NCBI RefSeq assembly: GCF_007565055.1
Contig: NC_044554.1
Coordinates: forward strand, 142,785,463 to 142,849,462
DNA length: 64,000 nucleotides
Reading direction: 5' to 3'
Source: Rhinopithecus roxellana
Lineage: Eukaryota; Chordata; Mammalia; Primates; Cercopithecidae
The notes below the pieces were generated by a model. It was given only the letters and a program-made list of their open reading frames with translations, was not told the DNA's origin and did no database searches. A program made the translations under genes and the position numbers. Numbering within the stretch: position 1 is the first letter of the stretch; every line of letters starts with the position of its first letter. Below, in pieces: positions 1-11,375 of this stretch.

Positions 1-1935
1 GCAGAATGCCCTCCATTAAGCTGGGCTTCATCTCCACTGTCAGGGTCGATCGTTCCATGTTCCTTGTCAGTCAGGACTTCCATTTTCAATCTTCCAAAGT
101 GTTGCTTCAGAGGGAGCCTTCCAATATCTTGGATAAAAGAAATCTGAGCTTGATTTCTCATCGGAATGGTTAGTAGAGCAAGGTATGACAGTAGCTGAGT
201 TTGGAGGCATGAAGCTGGTGCGCAGAAGTCAGGAAAAAGTGCTTTTGCTGCCAGGCAATTTTCCCGATACTTTTTATTTATTAGAAACCACTGGGTTGTG
301 TGCAAGGGTCAAAAACTTGATCCTCCTCCTTGGCAATGAGCATATCCTCGGGCTTTGTTGGAATGTATCACACCTCTCGTAGCTATAGCTGTCCTATATT
401 TCCTGAGTAAAGAGTGTGTATTCCGGTCACCACTGAGGATATCTGCAAAACTTAGAAATTCACTGGCTCTCACAATATCATCAGTTTCCATGAAGAAATC
501 TATGTAGTTTTGGTGAAGATATAAATTAAATAAGTCTCCTGGCATGTGTGACATTTCTACTACCTCCTCAGGTTCAACAAGTATGTATCCCGTTCATATT
601 CTGATAAATGAGAGGGCAACCGAGATGAGTCTAATTCTGTTAAAGATGCTCTTTTATGGTATAGGATTTTCCTCAAAGATCAGAATAGAAACAGAGAAAC
701 ATCTTTGCCACCAATAGCTTGGACCTCTTGATGTTCAAAAACCCTGTCAGGTTTTTTTCTTCGTTTTGATTTTGACAGCACAGCACTCGATTTTAAAGAC
801 ATTCTTTTTTTCCTTGGCCATACGTTGTTTTCCCCTTTTGAAGAACAAATCTGGAGGCTGTTTATTGCACTTCTCATATCACCAGAACATCCTTGACAGA
901 GCAACTCTAGAGAAGTTTTGTCAGCAACAGTAATTTTTCCTCCACTCTTGTTAGCTTCTATACTCACTATTCGATTAAGAAATTTCGTCATAATTGTTGG
1001 TGCCACAGGGTTGAAACTAATATTTGAGATAGAACACTCTTCCTGAATTTCTTTGGGAAACAAGAAACTTTGATTATTATCACCACTGAGACTGTCAGAG
1101 ATTATAAATGTAAGAGGACATCGATCAATCTTCACATACTTCCTTAGAACTTCATGTAAAGTATGAGAATCCCGATAAAACTGGTTAGGTAAATCTTCAA
1201 CCAGAATTATGTTCTTATCAGCTCTCAGATGGATCGGTAAGCATGTGTAACTTGTTATACTTTGTTGCTCTTTGTAGAAACTTTGAAAACTGCTATCTGA
1301 GACTGATAGGGAAACATACAGAAGCTTGATTCAGTATGAAACATTTCCTTGAAATCATCTTTTTGGAAGTCTGGTAAAACTGGATTAATCCACTTATACT
1401 TGAATACCATGCTTATTTGATAGTATTTTTTTGGTAGTTGTTGTTCCACATCCAGGAGGACCTGTTATTAATAAAATAGATCCATCCTGTTTTGGTTGCC
1501 TTTCTAAGACTTGAGCTTTTTACCAGGTTTCAACTTCTTCAATTTTCTTTTTATGCACAGTAAGTTCATGCTAAGTTTCTGGTTTATATTTATCTACCCA
1601 TGATTCATTTTCTGACAGATAGTCTTTTGAATTTTCTAAACCATAAATCTGTTCTAAGGAAAATAGACTTCCTATTTTTCTAGCTGGAAATAATCCTACT
1701 TTCTGATGTAGAAGGCTCATTTTTTCTTTATGACTTCGGTTATTCACACCTAATGATGTGGCAGTAATAGTAGAGATGACTCTACACTCTAGAAAATCAT
1801 TGAAAGATGGGTCATCCAGTCTGTTACCTTTGTGGGAGATACCTTTGGTCTAAGAAAAGTTTTTGACATTATAAGCTGTAATAGTTCCCATCCATAGTAT
1901 AGGACCTGTAGTACATTAAACTAAATTCACCTCCT
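1..1935 (-). pseudogene. RAD17P (parent RAD17): RAD17 processed pseudogene (partial)
   Basis: Intronless, decayed copy of RAD17, the large subunit of the alternative clamp loader that places the 9-1-1 checkpoint clamp on damaged DNA in the nucleus. The parental start codon aligns at 1869-1867 (reads MSKTFLRP), and the sequence follows the parent collinearly to the acidic C-terminal region (DPDSGDEAQLNGG) at the window edge; roughly the last 50 codons and the 3' UTR lie outside. Recognisable landmarks include the Walker A loop near 1440-1470, a Walker B-like ILVEDLPNQ near 1190-1215, the basic KSKRRKKPDRVFE stretch near 740-780, and MSHMPGDLFNLYLHQ near 554-510. It is dead: a one-base loss follows VTDW near 1830, stops replace codons near 1520-1570, and the P-loop reads GCGTTTT, lacking the catalytic lysine of GCGKTTT. 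Absence of introns supports retrotransposition by L1. The segment 1870-1935 may be 5' UTR. Parent identity is confident; which named RAD17 pseudogene this is cannot be told here. Confidence 0.93.
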
Positions 1936-2925
1936 TTAAAAAGCTGGTAACTGTTCCTGAAGATGCCAGATTCCTGAAGGGAGAGACCATGCTGTTTTTT
2001 TAAAATTGATTTTGCACATAGATGGGTATGTTTGCGAATACATTTCCAGAAGTAGAATTTCTGGGTCAAAGAGTGTGTGCATTTATAATTCTGATATATA
2101 CTCTCCATAGAAGCTGTACCAGTTCATATTCTCTCTGGTAGTGTGAGCAGTAGTTGTTTTCGCTATTCTCACTAAAGCTGGTTATTAGTTTAAATTGTTT
2201 TTAATCCAACAGGTGAAAAGAGGGAAATGAATGTGGTTTGTCTTTCTTATAAAAAATAGTCAATCTTGTATATTTGAGTTACTTATTTTTCTATTCTGTG
2301 AACTTTCATATTCTTTTCTCATTTTTTTCTGTTGACTTGTTAACTTTTTTCTTATTAATATGGAGTATATTGTATATTAGAGAAAGTCACCCTTTTAATA
2401 TGTGCTGCAGTTTTCCATTTAAAAAATATTTTTCCTTTGTTTACTGTAAGGTTTTGGTTATGCAGAAAATTCCGTGTAATTGAAAATATTAGTCATTTCT
2501 TTCAGACTTTTTCTTTTCTCTTCTCCTTTTCTTTGGTTATGCTCAAGCCTAGCAGACAGGACTAGCACGAGGCCAGGGAAGCATCTAGAAGACTAAAATT
2601 AGAGGCTTTATTTTTGTATCCCAGGTATCATTCTTGCCTCACTATAATCTTGGCTCTCCCCTATTCCAAGCATTTAAAGAAATAAAATTTTGCAGTAGTA
2701 TCTTCTAGCACCTTAATGATTTAATTTTCATGATTATATCTTTCTAATTTATTTCTGCATAAATGTGAGATATGGATACAAATTTATTTGTTTTTCCCAG
2801 ATGGCTATCAACTTCTCTCTGACACTAATTATTATGTAACCTGTCTCCCCTCTTCCTGATTTAAAATACCACTTCCTGTATTAAAAATTTCCTGTAGTAT
2901 CTATTTATCTATGGAGTTTGTCAAT
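1936..2925 (-). mobile_element. Ancient L1M fragment, ORF2 3' part
   Basis: Reads as the antisense of LINE-1 ORF2. Typical antisense phrases appear in the expected order: CTGGGTCAAAGAGTGTGTGC near 2060, TTTTTCTTATTAATATGGAG near 2350, and TTTTTCCCAGATGGCTATC near 2795. Divergence is high, with many indels and no usable reading frame, which suggests an old L1M subfamily. It abuts the RAD17 pseudogene at its left, so the pseudogene may have landed in or beside it. The stretch 2500-2760 is too decayed to assign firmly. Confidence 0.65.
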
Positions 2926-3726
2926 GATCAATAATCGATTTACTTATTTATTTGACAAGTAAAAGTTGTGTACATTTATGGTGTATGGCATGCTGTTTTG
3001 ATATATGTATATTGTGCAGTGGTTAAATCAAGCTATTTAACATATGCATCACCTCATATACTTATTTTTTGTGGTGAGAATATTTAAAATTTACTCTCAG
3101 CAACTTTCAAGTATAAAATATATTGTTTTTAACTATTATTCCCACAATATGCAACAGATCTCTAAAACTTATTTCACTTGACTGAATAATGTGTCCTTTG
3201 AGCAAGAACTCCCTATCCTCACCCCCAGATTCTAGTAACCACCATTTTCCTTTGTTTCTATGAGTTTGACTTTTTTAGATTACACATGTGAGATTATGTG
3301 ACATTTGTGTTCCTGTATCTGGCTTGTTTCACTCACCATAACGTCCTCCAGGTTCTTCTGTGTTGTTGCAAATGTCAGTGAACATGGGAGTGCAGATATC
3401 TCTTAGACATACCGATTTTATCTTTTTGATATATGCCCAGCAGGGAATTACTGGATCATATGGTAGTTCTATTTTTAATTTTTTGAGTAATCTCCATACA
3501 TTATGCTTTCCATAATGGCTGTACTAATTTACATTCCCACCAACAGTGTAAAAGGGTTCTCTTTTCTCCACATTCTTGCCAACACTTGCTATTATTCATC
3601 TTTTGGATAATAGCCTTTCTAAAAGGAGTGAGGTGGTATTTCATTGTGGAGTTAATTTGCATTTCCCTGATGATTAGTGATGTTAAGTATTGTTTTCATC
3701 TACCTGTTGGCCCTTTGTTTGTCTCC

Positions 3727-4016
3727 TTTTTTTTGAGATGGAGGTTTTGCTCTTGTTGCCCAGGCTGGAGTGCAACGGTGCGATCTCGGCTCACCACAAC
3801 CTCTGCCTCCTAGGTTCATTGATTTTCCTGCCTCAGCCTCCCGAGTAGCTGGGATTACAGGCATGCACCACCATGCCTGGCTAATTTTGAATATTTAGTA
3901 GAGATGGGGTTTCTCCATGTTGATTAGGCTGGTCACGGACTCTCGACCCCAAGTGATCTGCCCGCCTTGGCCTCCCAAAGTGCTGGGATTAGAGGTGTGA
4001 GCCACAGCGCCCAGCC
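3727..4016 (-). mobile_element. Alu (S-type), full length, antisense
   Basis: Starts with the T-run complementary to the A-tail (TTTTTTTTGAGATGGAG) and ends at GCCCAGCC, the complement of the Alu 5' end. Both monomers are present. It sits in the ORF2 part of the surrounding L1, which resumes immediately after (TGTATGTCTTCTTTTAAG). The flanks TGTTTGTCTCCTTTT and TGTATGTCTTCTTTT look like a diverged target-site duplication. Confidence 0.93.
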
Positions 4017-5022
4017 TGTATGTCTTCTTTTAAGAAATGTCTATTTAGGTCTTTTGTCCATTTTTAAAACACAAATTCCATTTTTGTTTTGTTATTGAGT
4101 TGAGTTCCTTACATATTTGCCTCTTTTCAGATGTAGGGCTTTCACATATTGTCTTCTATTCTGTTGGTTATTTCTTCACTCTGTTATTGTCTCCTTTGCT
4201 GTACAGAAGCTTTTTAGTTTGATGTAATCTCACTTGTCTATTTTTGCTTTTGTTTCCCATGTTTTTGAGGTCATATAAAAAAAAAATCATTGCCCAGACT
4301 AATGTCTGGGTATATAGAATGATTTTTAAATACTGCTTTAATTTTAAGTGAATTGTGAGCATCAAAGGAGACAGGCTCTTTGGATACCTATTCAGAATTT
4401 CCTTCTTTCCAATGGCTAAATAGTATTTTGTTGTGTACATATACCATATTTTATCAATTCATGTGTTGATGGTCAGAAAAGATACTTGATATAATTTCAG
4501 TCTTCTCACATTTGTTAGACTTGTTTTGCGGTCTATCATGTGATCTGTTCTAAAAAATAGTCCCTATGCTATTGAGAATGTATCTTCTCTTGCTGTTTGA
4601 TTAAATGCTCTGTATATGTTTGTTAGGTCAATTTGGCCTAAAGTGTAGTTCAAGTCCAGTGTTTCCTTATTGACTTTTTGGATGATCTGTTCATTGTTGA
4701 AAGTGGGGTATTGAAGTCCCTTACTATTGTTGTGTTGTAATCTATCCCTCTTTTCAGATCTATTAATATCTGATATATGTATTTAGGTACTGTGATGTTA
4801 GATGAATATATATTTATAATTGTTATACCTTCTTGGTAAATTAATCTCTTTGTTATTATATAATGACCTTCTTTGTTTCTGTTTACATTTTTTGACTTAA
4901 AGTCTGTTTTGTCTGATGTAAGTGTAGCTACTTTTTTTTTGGTTTGTTTTGTTTCCATTTGTATAGGATATATTTTTTGATCCTTTCAACTGCAGTTAAT
5001 AAGCATCCTTCAAGGTGAAGTG

Positions 5023-5230
5023 AGGCCCAGCATGGTGGCTCATGCCTGTAATCCCAGCACTTTGGGAGGCCAAGGTGGGAGGATTGCTTGAGCTTAAGAG
5101 TTTGAGACTAGTCTGGGCAACATGGTGTAACCCTGTCTCTACCAAAAGTACAAAAATTGGCCCGTGTGGTGGCACACATTTGAAGTCCCAGCTACTTGAG
5201 AGGCTGAGGCAGGAGGATCACTTGAGCCTA
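5023..5230 (+). mobile_element. Alu, 3'-truncated, no A-tail
   Basis: Begins at GGCCCAGCATGGTGGCTCA, close to the usual Alu 5' end, and stops within the right monomer at CACTTGAGCCTA. The rest of the right arm and the A-tail are absent. The surrounding L1 resumes directly as TAGCTGGGTCTTGT, and no target duplication is visible. Relative to the L1 consensus as I remember it, about 18 bp of L1 is missing at the join, so this is not a standard target-primed insertion as it stands. Confidence 0.85.
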
Positions 5231-5480
5231 TAGCTGGGTCTTGTGAGGGTTTTTTTTTTTTTTTTTTTTTTTCCCAGGGGGCAGGGAGAATCGGTTTTTT
5301 AATCTATTGAGTCACTCTATGTCTTTGGACTGGAGGTCCAAATCCATTTACATTCAAAGTTTTATTTCTATACTTTTATTATGTTTTGTTTATTTACAAG
5401 TAACACACTGTTTATTATTGCTTTGTAAAGTGTTTAATAATGATTAAGGCCTAATCCTTATTGCTGTCTTTTCAGAATGT

Positions 5481-6590
5481 TCCTAACTATCCTAACTACT
5501 CATGTCTATTTTTTAATTTCAATTTTAGAATTATCTTTTAAAAAAATCTTATCGCAATTTATTGTGATCATCTTAAAAAGTTTTTAAGTATAGAGAGAAT
5601 TGGCATTTTTATGATGTTAAGTCTTGCAATCCAAGAATATAATATGCACTGACATTGGTTTGGAAATTTCTTTTTTCTTTTCAGTGTATTTAGGTTCATA
5701 CGGATTTTGCACATCTTCTGTCAAGTTTATTCTGGAGTATTTCCTTCTTTGTCATTGTAAATGAGGTATTCTGCAAGTTTTTTTGGATGTGTTTTTCTAT
5801 ATATAAATACAGTCAGTTTTTAAATATCAGTGTATTCCCATCGAATTCAACAGAATTTTTGTTATTCTGAACATTTAAATTTTTAAAGTTTTTCAGGTAT
5901 ATAAATTATCATTTGCAAATAAAGATACTTTTAACTTTTCCTTTCTACATTCTCTACTGTTTCCTCCTATACTTGCATTAGTTAGTACCTCCAGAAAAAT
6001 GTTAGTAATTGTTGTGATTGTACATGTACTTGTCTTATCTGCACTTTAATGGGACACTTCTATCTGTTTTCCCAGTAAGCGTAATGTGTTTATTTTTGTT
6101 GTTGTTGTTGCTACTGTTGGGATGCTATTTCTTTGTTAGGGTTAATTTAAAGAAATTAATATTATCAAATGCAAAGTCTTAAAAATTCAAATATAGATGT
6201 TTTATTCTATTAATGCATTTTCAGAATTTATGGAGATGAGAGATACTTGTATGGATTGTCTCCTTATAAATATTAAATTATTTTAATTAGTACATTTCTT
6301 AATCCTAAACCACCCTGGCATTATCAGACCAAACCTTAATTTATCAGGGTGTATTTTTCAGATGTTCTGCTGGTGCTCCTTACTAATATGTTGTTTGTTT
6401 GTTACACTGATATTTGGAAGTGAGATTCTTCTGTAGACTTCTTTCTTTTCTAATACTTGTCCAATATTGAAACAATAGTTAATTTGAAATCTTTCTTCAT
6501 CTTTAAAGAGTATTGCAATAGAATGTTCTTTAGATATTTCATTAATTTAATAATATGTTTCTCAGCTTTATTCCCAAAGACTCAGTAGGC
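5481..6590 (-). mobile_element. Very old L1M fragment (RT region), antisense
   Basis: Weak but ordered similarity to antisense L1 reverse-transcriptase sequence, for example GAATTGGCATTTTTATGATG near 5600 and GATTTTGCACATCTTCTGTC near 5705. Highly diverged with no reading frame. HAL1 or L1M4-like ancestry is possible. The boundary after 6300 is uncertain, and 5481-5560 could belong to either neighbour. Confidence 0.5.
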
Positions 6591-6614
6591 CTTTAAGAAT
6601 AAAAACAGTATCAT

Positions 6615-6690
6615 ACTTGGTCATTGAACCTAAAACAGTGTCTGGCACATAGCAGTGGGCATTCAAGGAATACTTGACTGATTAATTATA
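6615..6690 (+). repeat. MIR/L2 3'-end-like fragment
   Basis: Contains AGTGTCTGGCACATAGCAGT followed by a diverged 'caaggaatacttgactgatt', the hallmark 3' tail shared by MIR and L2. The rest of 6591-7004 shows no recognisable gene or repeat. Confidence 0.55.
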
Positions 6691-7141
6691 AATCTGGATT
6701 TTTAAAAAAGCTACTCAAATTGCTCTGATATTCAAACAGGCAGGGCTTAGAACTGCTGCCCTATACCTGTTTTCTATTTAAGCCTGTGTAATGCCTAATA
6801 AGTAATACTACTTTGTTTATACAACATATTCAAAAGCTTGATTGAGTAATACATTCATTAATACACAGGTATTTAGAGCTTTCGTTTATAAAATGCATTC
6901 TAACAGCAACTATTAGTCCCACTGGCATACAATAGCAGAGCAAATACTTGTGGCATCCTTTTGAAAACTAAAATGCCTTCTTTTGATTCTTCTATGAGGT
7001 ATCTATATGAACTGCTAAAATTAACGGAGAATGGAGGATGCAAAATCAACATGCAAAATCAGTAGCATTTCTATACAACAATAACAAACTAGCTGAAAAA
7101 AAGAAATAAGAAAGCAGTGCTATTTACAATAACCACAGAAA

Positions 7142-7447
7142 GGCCGGGCGTGGTGGCTAATGCCTGCAATCCCAGCACTTTGGGAGGTTGAGGTGGGCGG
7201 ATCACCTGAGATTAAGAGTTCAAGACTGGCCTGGCCAACATGGTGAAACTCTGTCTCTACTACTAATAAAAAATTAGCTGGACATGGTGGCATGTGCCTG
7301 TAATCCCAGCTACTCAGGAGGTTGAGGCAGGAGAATCACTGGAACCTGGGAGGTGGAGGTTGCAGCAAGCTGAGATCGCATCACTATACTCCAGCCTGGG
7401 CGACAGAGTGAGACTCCATCTCAAAAAAACAACAAACAAACAAAAAC
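7142..7447 (+). mobile_element. Alu (S-type), full length, sense
   Basis: Starts GGCCGGGCGTGGTGGCTAA, has both monomers and ends in an A-rich tail with AAC/AAAC interruptions (CAAAAAAACAACAAACAAAC). It is inserted in the sense L1; the flanks AACCACAGAAA and AAACCACACAC are a possible target duplication. Confidence 0.93.
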
Positions 7448-7490
7448 CACACACACATACACGCACTCACACACACACATACACATACCC
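7446..7490 (+). repeat. (CA)n microsatellite at an Alu tail
   Basis: Imperfect CA/CACT run directly following the Alu A-tail. A-tails commonly seed such microsatellites. About 45 bp, interrupted by T and G. Confidence 0.9.
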
Positions 7491-9370
7491 CTAGGACTAT
7501 ATTAACCAAGGAGGTGAACGATCCCTACAAGAAAAACTATAAAACATTGATGAAAGAAATTGAAGAGAACACCAAAAATGGAAAGACATCCCATGCCATG
7601 GATTGAAAGAATGAATTTTGCTAAAATGACCATACTATCGGAAGACATCTACAGATTCAATGCAATCTCTATCAAAATTCCAATGACATTTTTCACAGAA
7701 ACAAAGAAAAAATCTTAAAATTTGTATAGAACCACAAAAGACTCCAAATAGTTCAAAGCAATACAGAGTGAAAAGAACAAACTGCAGGCATCATACTACT
7801 TGACTTCAAAATATACTGCAAAGCTATGGTAAACAAAACAGCATGGTATTGGCATAAAAACAGACACCTAGACCAATGGAATAGAATAGAAAACCCAGAA
7901 ATAAATCCACATATTTAAAGTCAGCTGATTTTTGACAAAGGTGCCAAGAATATGCATTGGGGAAAGGACACCCTCTTCAATAAATAGTTCTGGAAAATGT
8001 GAATATTCATATGTAGAAGAATGAAACTAGACTCCTATCTCTCACCATATGCAAAAATCAATTCAAAATGAACTAAAGACTTGAATGTAAGACCCCAAAC
8101 TATAAAACTCCTAGAAGAAAATATAAGGGAAGCCCTTCAGGACATTGTTCCCAGCAAAAAAAATGTATGGGTAACACTTCAAAAGCAAATGCAACAAAAA
8201 CAAAAATAGACAAATGGTACTATATCACCTGAGAAGCGTCTGAACAGCAAAGGAAACAAAAGAATAAGGGGATAACCTGTAGAATGGGAGAAATTATTTG
8301 CAAACTATTCGTTTGACAAGGGCCTTATATCTAGAATACACAGGGAACTCAAATAACTCAGCAACAAAAATTCCCAAATGATTTGATTTTAAAATGGGCA
8401 AAAGATCTGAAGAGACGTTTCTCAAAAGAAGACACACAAATGGCCAAGGATGTGAAGAAACTCTCAACATCTCTAATCATCAGGGAAAGGCAGATCAAAC
8501 CACAATGAGATATTATCCCACCACAGTTAGAATTGATATTATCAAGAAGACAAAAAATAACAAATTCTGGTGAGGATGCAGAGAAGAGGGAATTCTTATA
8601 CACTGTTGGTAGGAATGTAAATTAGTACAGCCATTACGCAAAACATATAGAGGATTCTCAAAAAACTAAAAATATAACTACCATATGGTCCAGCTTTCCT
8701 ACTACTGAGTATTTATTTTAAAAATCAGTATATTAAAGAGATATCTGCATCTCCATATTTATTGAATCACTATTCACAATAGCAAAGATTTATAGAATCA
8801 ACCTAAATGTACATCAATGAATGAATGGATAAAGAAAAAGTGTTACATATTCACAGTGGACTATTACCTAGCCATAAAAAATAATGAAATGCTCTCATTC
8901 ACAGCAGCATGAATGAGCCTGGAGGATGTGTTAAGTGAAATAAGTCAGACTTAAAAAGATAAATACCATGAATTCTGACTCATATAGGGTAGCTTAAGAA
9001 AAAGTTATACTAATAGAAGTAGAGAGTAGAGCTCTGGTTATTAGAAGCTGGGAAGGGTTCAGAGCTGGAAAAATAAGGAGAGGTTGATTAATAGATGCAA
9101 AAATACAGCTAGATAGTAGGAATAGGTTCAAGTAGTCTACAGCACTATAGGGTACATGCAGTTAACGATAGTTTATTGTATATTTTTAAAAAGCTAATAG
9201 AGAGGATTTTGAGTGTTCCCACCAGAAAGAAAAGAAATGTTTGAGGTGATACATATGCTAATTACACTGATTTGATCACTACACATTGTGTACATGTATC
9301 AGCATATCACTCTATATTCCATAAATATGTACAATTATTATGAGTCTACTACAAATAAAAGGAAAAAAAT

Positions 9371-10384
9371 GAGCTGAGAGTCATATTACCTTTTGTGAGC
9401 ATAAAAGAGACCTTCTTCATAAGTTTGTACCCAAGTGATGTCATCTCCCCATCCTGAAATAGAAGAGAGAAATCAGTGCAGTAACCCAGAACTAGAGACG
9501 AGCTCTGAAATGGGTATCTAATAATCAGATATCTACCTACAGATATTTAACTAAGCCTTCAAGCTGTTGGCTGATATATGATGCAGAGGACCCACAATTT
9601 TCACTAGATATGGAGGTGGTTTCCCTTTATATTGTAGTACTGAGGTTTTGCTACTGTATTTCAAACCTTGAGGCCCATGGCCTTCAAGCCAGTAAGTGCT
9701 TAATAAATGTTGTTATGATTAGAGCTGATTGAAAGGACATCTTTGGATAATGTAAAAGCTCTGGCTTTAGGAATGTTTGGAAAGTAACAGTTCATCTTTG
9801 CACACTTTGTAAGATTATTAGGAATCCTTTGGGCTGTACTCTACAATGCCCTCCTATTTTGGGTCCCAAGAGATGCTGACCTCTTCTAAGTCAGTATACA
9901 TTGTGAAATAAGGGAATTCTGAATTTTGCTTTGAATTCTGACATGGAAAAAATTCTTGTGTGGGAATTTCACGGCTGAGAGACATGATTAAACACATGTG
10001 TTTTGGAAGCACCCAAAAGAATGGAGAGAAAAAACAGAAAGCAATAAATATAGAGAGAACCCATTCGCCTTAAAGAAATGGTATGAGTATTTGGGAATGT
10101 GTATTGGCAATTAAAGAATAAGATCATCAAGGAGAAGAATGCCCAGAACCTCCAAAAACATTACTGAGTATTTTCAGGAAGTGTCTCAGTCTATCAATGA
10201 GAGAGACTGAATTAATGTGAAAATTAGCAATATTTGGAAGTCAGTTTGGGCCCAGATTTTCATGTACATTTCAAATGTTGTCAGACCACAGTTTCTGGCT
10301 TTAATGTCATGGTAAATATGATAATAATTTGATAAATATGATTCCATGATTTTTGCTTATTTGTTTTTCATGTTTGTTTTCTGG
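9371..10384. other. Low-repeat stretch without a recognised gene
   Basis: No open frame of note and no recognisable exon. A short MIR/L2-like tail (CAGTAAGTGCTTAATAAATG near 9691) is the only repeat signal I can name. Confidence 0.5.
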
Positions 10385-11375
10385 TGACAGCTTTATTGAA
10401 ATAAAATTAATACACCAATACAACTCACCTATTGAAAATGAATACTTTTGGCCAGCCGTGGTGGCTCATGCCTGTAATCCCAGCACTTTGCGAGGCCGAG
10501 GCGGGTGGATCGTTTGAGGTCAGGAGTTCAAGACCAGCCTAGCCAACATGGTTAAACCCCGTCTCTACTAAAAATACAAAAATTAGCTGGGTGTGGTAGC
10601 ATGCACCTGTAGACCCAGCTACTCGGGAGGCTGAGGTAGGAGAATCCCTTGAACCTGGGAGGCGGATGTTGCAGTGAGCCAAGATTGCACCACTGCACTC
10701 CAGCCTGGGTAACAGAGCAAGACTCCATCCCCCCCCCCCCCCCAAAAAAAAAGAAAGAAAAAAAATGTATACTTTTTTCAGTATATATACAAAGTTGTGC
10801 AACCATCATCACAATCAATTTTAGAACATTTTCATCTCCTCAGAAAAAAAACTCTATACCATTTAGCTATCACCTGCTCCCCATTTTCTTCAACTGCCAC
10901 AGCCCTAAGAAACCCCTAATCTACTTTCTGTCTCTATAGATTTGCTTATGCTGGACTTTTCATATAAATGGAATCATACAATATGTAGGCTTTTGTGACT
11001 AGATTTTTTCACTCAGCATAACCTTTTTAAGGTTCATCCATATAGTGACATGTATTATTATTTAATTCATTTTTTATGGTCAAATATTATTCCATTGTAT
11101 GGATATACCACATTTTATTTATTTGTTCATCAGTTAATGGATAGTTGGGTTGTTTCCAGTTTTTCCCTTTTATGAATAATGCCACTATGAACATACATAG
11201 ACAAGTTTTTGAGTGGTATATGTTTTCATTTATCTTGGGTATACACCTAGGAGCGGAACTGCTGAACAAATGGTAACACTATATTTAGCTTTTTGAGGAG
11301 CTGTCAGGTTATTTTCTAAAGTGGCTACATCATTTTATATTCTCATCAGCAATGTTTTTGGTTTTTTTTTTTTTT
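10385..11375 (-). mobile_element. L1M (MC-ME type) 3' part, antisense
   Basis: Begins with the antisense 3' end (CTTTATTGAAATAAAATTAA near 10391), continues after the Alu as GTTGTGCAACCATCATCACA, and proceeds into ORF2 (ATAAATGGAATCATACAATA near 10964; TGAATAATGCCACTATGAAC near 11174). No frame survives. It is interrupted by the Alu at 10450-10763. Confidence 0.85.
10450..10763 (+). mobile_element. Alu (S-type), full length, with C15 tract and TSD
   Basis: Full two-monomer Alu. A target duplication is visible: AATGAATACTTTT at 10437-10449 and AATGTATACTTTT at 10764-10776, differing at one base. Unusually, the end of the right monomer changes from CTCCATC into 15 consecutive C (10729-10743), then 9 A and an A-rich tail, where CTCCATCTCAAAA is normal. 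Confidence 0.95.

Larger units (their letters stand above)
2926..5480 (-). mobile_element. L1 (L1MA/L1PB-like), rearranged, with two Alus
   Basis: Antisense L1 beginning with its 3' UTR (TACATTTATGGTGTATGGCA near 2970) and continuing through the 3' part of ORF2 to about 4300. After an abnormal 165-bp filler it jumps at about 4470 to the 5' endonuclease part of ORF2, so most of ORF2 is missing. In the minus-strand frame at 4958-4650 parts of the endonuclease domain are still readable: SDKTDFKSK, KEGHYI and RDFNTPLS, the last matching the GDFNTPLS active-site segment with its G changed to R. The element is split by an antisense Alu at 3727-4016 and a plus-strand Alu at 5023-5230. No intact ORF remains. 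Confidence 0.8.
7005..9370 (+). mobile_element. L1 3' half (L1PB/L1MA-like), sense
   Basis: Sense-strand L1 starting within ORF2 (ATCAGTAGCATTTCTATACA near 7058) and running through the ORF2 end to a 3' UTR (TACACATTGTGTACATGTAT near 9280) and a short A-rich tail near 9355-9370. It is 5'-truncated and riddled with stops. An Alu and a CA repeat split it at 7142-7490, after which ORF2 resumes at CTAGGACTATATTAACCAAG. It is one of only two plus-strand L1s in the window. Confidence 0.9.

Noticed and set aside
7446..7490. CA-rich run considered as a regulatory Z-DNA element
   Set aside because: It is a microsatellite seeded by an Alu A-tail with no other regulatory signal.
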